Assembly: GCA_029449235.1 (NCBI GenBank)
Contig: JANATG010000001.1
Location: forward strand, 1,426,001 to 1,490,000
DNA: 64,000 nucleotides
Reading direction: 5' to 3'
DNA from: Linnemannia schmuckeri
Lineage: Eukaryota; Mortierellomycota; Mortierellomycetes; Mortierellales; Mortierellaceae
The notes under the pieces are model-generated. The model searched no databases, was not told the DNA's origin, and saw only the letters and a program-made list of their open reading frames with translations. Below, in pieces: positions 60,134 through 64,000 of the stretch. How positions within the stretch are numbered: position 1 is the first letter of the stretch; every line of letters begins with the position of its first letter. A program made the position numbers and the translations under genes.

Positions 60134-60338
60134 CTCCCGCTCCCAACCCATTCACACACTCCCTCTAACACACACAAATGTCTCTCCCACCCCCACCCCC
60201 ACCACTGCCACCAGGTATAAATCCTTTCCACACGCCATTTCTGTACCACGGACAGCCAACTTAATAACGCAACATCTCTTGCGCAGCAACTATTTCTAAT
60301 CTACCCGCTTGTTATTGTTTTTTTTTTTTTTTTTGGAC
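59939..60338. promoter_or_regulatory. 400-bp divergent promoter, SWI3-like (-) and SR protein (+)
   Basis: Both genes start from this 400-bp gap. It contains a CT dinucleotide run (about 60097-60130) and an 18-nt T run just before the SR start. A single nucleosome-free region driving both genes is plausible. Confidence -1.
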
Positions 60339-61670
60339 ATGTTAGCCGACAGCGGTGCGCCCCCACCTGCAAGCACCCACACAACCGTCTATGTCGGTCA
60401 CCTCAGTCCAAGAACCGAGCGCAGGGACGTCGAGGAGCTTGTAAGTATTATTTTTTATTGCTTGTATAACGGTTACTTGAAGATAAGATGAACAGGGGCT
60501 GACAATACATTTATTCATTCATTCCAATGTGTAGTTTGAAAAGTACGGCCGCGTTGTTTCAGTCGAACTGAAGCACGGTGGATTTGCTTTTGTCGAGTAT
60601 GAGGATCCTCGTGATGCGGATGATGCAGTCAGTAAGTTGAACGGATACGAGCTTGATGGGAGCAGAATCACGGTCGAATGGTCAAGGCGCTCTGGAGGAC
60701 CTGGCAGCGGATGCTTCCTCTGCAACGGAACTGGACATTGGGCTCGCGAATGCCCCGAGGCAAGCGAAAAGGGCATGGATGTCAAGTCCGGAAAGTGCTT
60801 CAAATGCGGTGTCAGCGGCCACTTGGCCCGTTACTGGTGAGTTTTTACGCCTGATTTGCGTGCCCTCATTAGTCGACATTGTACAATGTCAAGTGCTGAT
60901 AAATTGTCTTAATGTCGCCTTCCATTTTGGTAGCCGTGGACCTGACACCAGACGTTCGGGTCCCTCGTACAGCGATTACCGTCGCGGACCTCCCCCACCT
61001 CCCCGTTATGGCGGTCGTGGTCGCTCCCCTGGACCCTATGGTAGGGATCCTTATGACTATGGCTACCGTGGACGTGGCTACTCCAGATCCCCTGACCGTG
61101 GCTACGGTGCCCCTGGCGGTTACCGTCAGAGATCCCCCTATCATGGTGGATACCGCGGACGTTCTCCTTCGCCTTATTACCGTGATGGCGGTCGTGGTCG
61201 CTCTCCCAGTCCCTATGGGTAAGAGCTATACTCTTGTTTCTGTTTTTCTTCATCTTGAATTATGCTTTGTCTGCTGCCAGTTGTGTATTTGTTTTCTTTA
61301 TTTTCTTTGAACAAGCACCTGTGCTTCAAGTCTTGGACTTGCTTTCAATGCAGAGCATTCTATGCTTTCAGGCTCCTTTTTAGATGATAAAAAAGTAGAC
61401 AGCCATTATTTTTTCTTGGGATTTTTGGGCGCTGGAACGGATATCATGGGACAGTGGCGAAGCGAATAGGATCTATAAGGAGCAAAATGGATAAACGGGA
61501 AGAAGAATGGATAGCAGCTCGATATGACGAAATACCCAACATTGACGGATCTTTTTTCTCCTCGGGAACCGGACGTGTGCTCGTCTTTTCTCTTTCCTCG
61601 ACCTTTTTATTTTCTTCTTACAATCAGGCGCGGAGCACCACCACCACCTCCACCCCAGAGACGTGTCTAA
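60339..61670 (+). CDS. SR-type splicing factor: RRM, two zinc knuckles, RS/RGG tail
   Basis: Exons 60339..60440, 60535..60836, 60934..61218 and 61628..61670, 243 aa. SR proteins bind pre-mRNA and recruit spliceosome parts. The RRM (about 15-85) has TVYVGHLSP (RNP2-like) and HGGFAFVEYED (RNP1-like). Two CCHC knuckles follow: CFLCNGTGHWAREC (94-107) and CFKCGVSGHLARYC (122-135), both CX2CX4HX4C. The tail is rich in R, S, G, Y and P with RSPSP, RGYSRSPDRG and GGYRGRSPSP. The third exon would stop at 61222 (GGG TAA), but that TAA overlaps a strong donor, GG^GTAAGAG. Splicing to 61628 adds GRGAPPPPPPQRRV before TAA in correct phase, so both ends are likely real isoforms. The layout with two knuckles matches the RS2Z group described in plants. 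Confidence -1.
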
Positions 61671-62159
61671 GCCCGACATTCGGGAGCCGAGTCGAACGCC
61701 CATTTCATATTTTTTTTCCTGGACAGCCGAAGCAATATCGACAGGAGCCACACAGGACCCGAACAAGTCGCAAGGAACAGGATACTGTATCCAGTCTGTT
61801 AGCATCTGAATAAAAATCGAATTGACCGTTGTTCAATTTGCAGTCGTCTGACCAGTCACTCCTAGATGGAGATGGCCCAACTGTAACTGCGAGGGTACAT
61901 TAAGGGCTGTACAGATTCACATGGGTCATCAAGTTTTTTCTTTTTTTTTTTTATTTCCACGGACTCTTCGTTTCTCCTCACTCGTCTTTCCACGGATTCT
62001 TCGTTTTTCTCCCTCTTTCATCTTTGTCGGCTTCCCTTCTACTCCTCCTCCATCGTTGTCGGCTCAGAATCTTCCCTCAGATCAAACGCTGCACCCCGCA
62101 CAATCTCTCGACTCATCCTCCAAACAAGTTTGGACTCCGGCCGTAGCTCTTTACTTTTT
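61671..62159. other. Intergenic: 3' flank of SR gene, leader of carrier gene
   Basis: An AATAAA at 61809-61814 may be the poly(A) signal of the SR gene. The DNA from 61930 to 62060 is CT-rich and precedes the carrier start. No coding sequence was seen. Confidence -1.
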
Positions 62160-64000
62160 ATGGATACGTTATCCTCGACTGGCTCTGGCTCGACCTTGAG
62201 TAGACTTCAATCCAATAGTAACCCTAGCAGCGTCCACCAACACAGCACTACCAACACCAGCAACACCGTGTCCATTGCAGCTGTTGCCGGACTCGGGTCT
62301 GCCGAATTGATCGAGTCGAAACCAGCTGCATGGAGCAAGGCATCAGGACGGGTGGCTGCAGCCGCTGATGAAGCTGCCAACGATACATCTCGGCACAAGA
62401 TCTCCGTGACTCGGGACACAAAGTCGTTGGACTACATAGCAAGGACCATGTTTGCAGGAGGAATTGCCGGTATCACTGTAAGCGACTTTTTATTACTGAA
62501 TGTTTTCTTAAAGAGAAATAAGGGAAGAAGAAACCAAGTCTTCTGCAAAGCAGGTTAAAGCTCAGGGTGATTCACAATTAGCAACAGGGTTATGGTCCCG
62601 TTTTGTTTGTTGGTGGTTGCGCAGACCAACGGATTACTCGACGCAAAGAAGACGACGAAAAAAATTATGAATTGTCCGTATGCTTTTGCTCAACCGACAA
62701 AGCCAGCTCAAGTGCATCTGTTCCCTACAGGAAGTGTGACATCACTGCAACAGAAGCAGCGCTAGAGAGACATTCTTTGGAACTGCAGGACAGGACTGAA
62801 AGTTTTCATAAAGCAGGAAAATGATCGATCACACGGGAGACAGCACCCAACAACACTGTGCCTGGAGAACGTTTCCCTTTCCCACATTCCGTCACTTTCC
62901 CCCCACGGCTTGTCACTTTCCTTTTTCGGCTCGAATATTTTTTGTTATTTTGTTAGCAGGTTCCGAGAGGCAATAGCACTACCCGGCTCTCATACACAAA
63001 ATAACGAAAATGCAAGCAAACGTGGTCGCTGATGCCTCTCATTCGTTCTTCAATACTGTAGGCCAAGACAGCCGTCGCTCCTCTCGATCGTGTCAAGATT
63101 CTCTTCCAGGCCAGCAACCCTCAATTCGAAAAATATGCAGGTACATATCTCTTCTCGCCATGTTACTTTAGCCTTTGCCTTGCACTCAAGTTTACACTAG
63201 GAAAAATTCGCGGATTCAGCCGCGGGAAGAAAAAAAAATAATGAAATACGAAGCGCTCTGATTGCAGACATAACTGATATTGCGCTGCCAGGAAGAGTGC
63301 ACTGGATCAGGAGCCATCACTGCTGTGGACCAACTGCGGATTGAAAATGCTTGCCTTTGTACGCTTTATAAAAACAAGGATGTCTAACCAAATGGTAACT
63401 TTTGTTACAATAATAGGCACATGGACTGGTGTTTTCAAAGCTGCCAGGGACATTCACAAGACAGGAGGAGTCCACGGTCTGTTCCAAGGAAACTCTGCTA
63501 CGGTGCTCAGAATCTTTCCATATGCCGCCATCAAGTTTATGGCCTATGAACAATACCGCAGTGTAAGTGCTTTTGGAAATATTAGGTCAGGTACCGCGCC
63601 GGCTTATATTGAATCGAGTTCTAACCTGTGATGTGGTGTTTCCAGTTATTGATGCCCACTAGAAGAGATGAGACGCCTGGCAAGAAGTTCGTGGCTGGAT
63701 CCATGGCCGGTAGGAACTGAGCTTTAGCCGCACATCACTTCGTCCTCTCTAAGAAAGAAATATTGACTAAACACGTCGCATTTTTGCCTTCATTATACCG
63801 TAATAGGAGTTACGTCTGTATTCTTCACATACCCACTAGACTTGATCAGAGTACGTCTTGCCTATGAGACCAAAGCCACGCCTTACATGACACTTGCCCG
63901 CAAGGTTTACAATGAGCCAGCAGGACTTCACAGACCACCACACATGAGTTGGTTGCCAGCGCTCAAGATTTCCAACTTTTACCGCGGATTCCTCTGCTCG
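62160..64000 (+). CDS. LEU5: LEU5/SLC25A42-type mitochondrial carrier, 3' end beyond window
   Basis: Exons 62160..62477, 63062..63140, 63417..63562, 63646..63709 and 63807..64000 (open), 267 aa visible; yeast Leu5 has 357. LEU5 proteins raise coenzyme A in the mitochondrial matrix from the inner membrane. After an 85-residue S/A-rich N-terminal extension, carrier repeat 1 reads YIARTMFAGGIAGITAKTAV, then APLDRVKILFQASNPQFEKYAG, then GVHGLFQGNSATVLRIFPYAAIKFMAYEQYR. Repeat 2 starts FVAGSMAGVTSVFFTYPLDLIRVRLAYET. Both Px[DE]xx[KR] signatures are present, and the LFQ-SNP, RIFPYAAIKF and RLAYE wording is that of the CoA carrier group rather than the ADP/ATP carrier. The first intron (584 nt) is the longest found within a gene here. 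I chose the ATG at 62160; the frame is open upstream but without another ATG nearby. Confidence -1.

Noticed and set aside
60934..61222. Simple three-exon SR-protein model ending at 61222
   Set aside because: Not excluded as an isoform, but the stop overlaps a strong donor and a fourth exon with proper phase and typical proline-rich ending exists, so the four-exon model was preferred.

Overview
This window looks like nuclear DNA of an early-diverging filamentous fungus, most likely Mortierella or a relative (Mucoromycota sensu lato). That placement is inferred from gene style, not from a database search. Genes are split by many short introns with strong GTAAGT donors and CTAAC-like branch points. 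Starts are preceded by CT-rich leaders, non-coding DNA is full of long poly(A)/poly(T) runs, and several proteins have low-complexity Q/N/S/H tails. The set also mixes fungal traits with features more often described in animals, plants or bacteria: a WW-MyTH4-RhoGAP protein, an animal-like SMARCC subunit, a two-knuckle SR protein and an MscL channel. I rebuilt spliced models for 14 protein genes. In the 12 whose two ends I placed inside the window, or whose visible part can be framed, the exon phases close exactly.

Left part (1-14.0 kb): the 3' part of a KH-domain RNA-binding protein (+), a eukaryotic MscL mechanosensitive channel with an H/D-rich N-terminal tract and a C-terminal zinc ribbon (+), a ubiquitin-like/BAG co-chaperone (-), an unrecognised membrane protein (+), and an HSF-type transcription factor (-). 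In the HSF gene an 18-nt micro-exon encodes part of the DNA-binding signature.

Middle part (14.0-34.5 kb): about 20.5 kb without any gene I can support. It holds long homopolymer runs, purine/pyrimidine strand-asymmetric tracts, microsatellites, a 21-bp minisatellite and perhaps one eroded LINE fragment. It lies wholly upstream of the HSF-type gene and downstream of SNF2, so it resembles the very large upstream regions of some fungal master regulators.

Right part (34.5-64 kb): SNF2/BRM chromatin-remodelling ATPase (-), a protein with two forkhead-like winged helices (-), WW-WW-MyTH4-RhoGAP (-), an Mtf2-like mitochondrial protein (+), coatomer epsilon (+), an F-box protein (-), a SWI3/SMARCC subunit (-), an RRM plus two-zinc-knuckle SR protein (+), and the 5' part of a LEU5-type mitochondrial carrier (+). 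Two subunits of one remodelling complex (the SNF2 ATPase and the SWI3 scaffold) lie about 17 kb apart.

No rRNA, tRNA, CRISPR array or intact transposon was seen. Two introns (in the mscL and RhoGAP genes) appear to use GC-AG splice sites. The least expected items are the MscL gene, the gene desert with its change of poly(dA:dT) polarity, the HSF micro-exon, and the SR gene whose last intron starts inside an in-frame stop codon.
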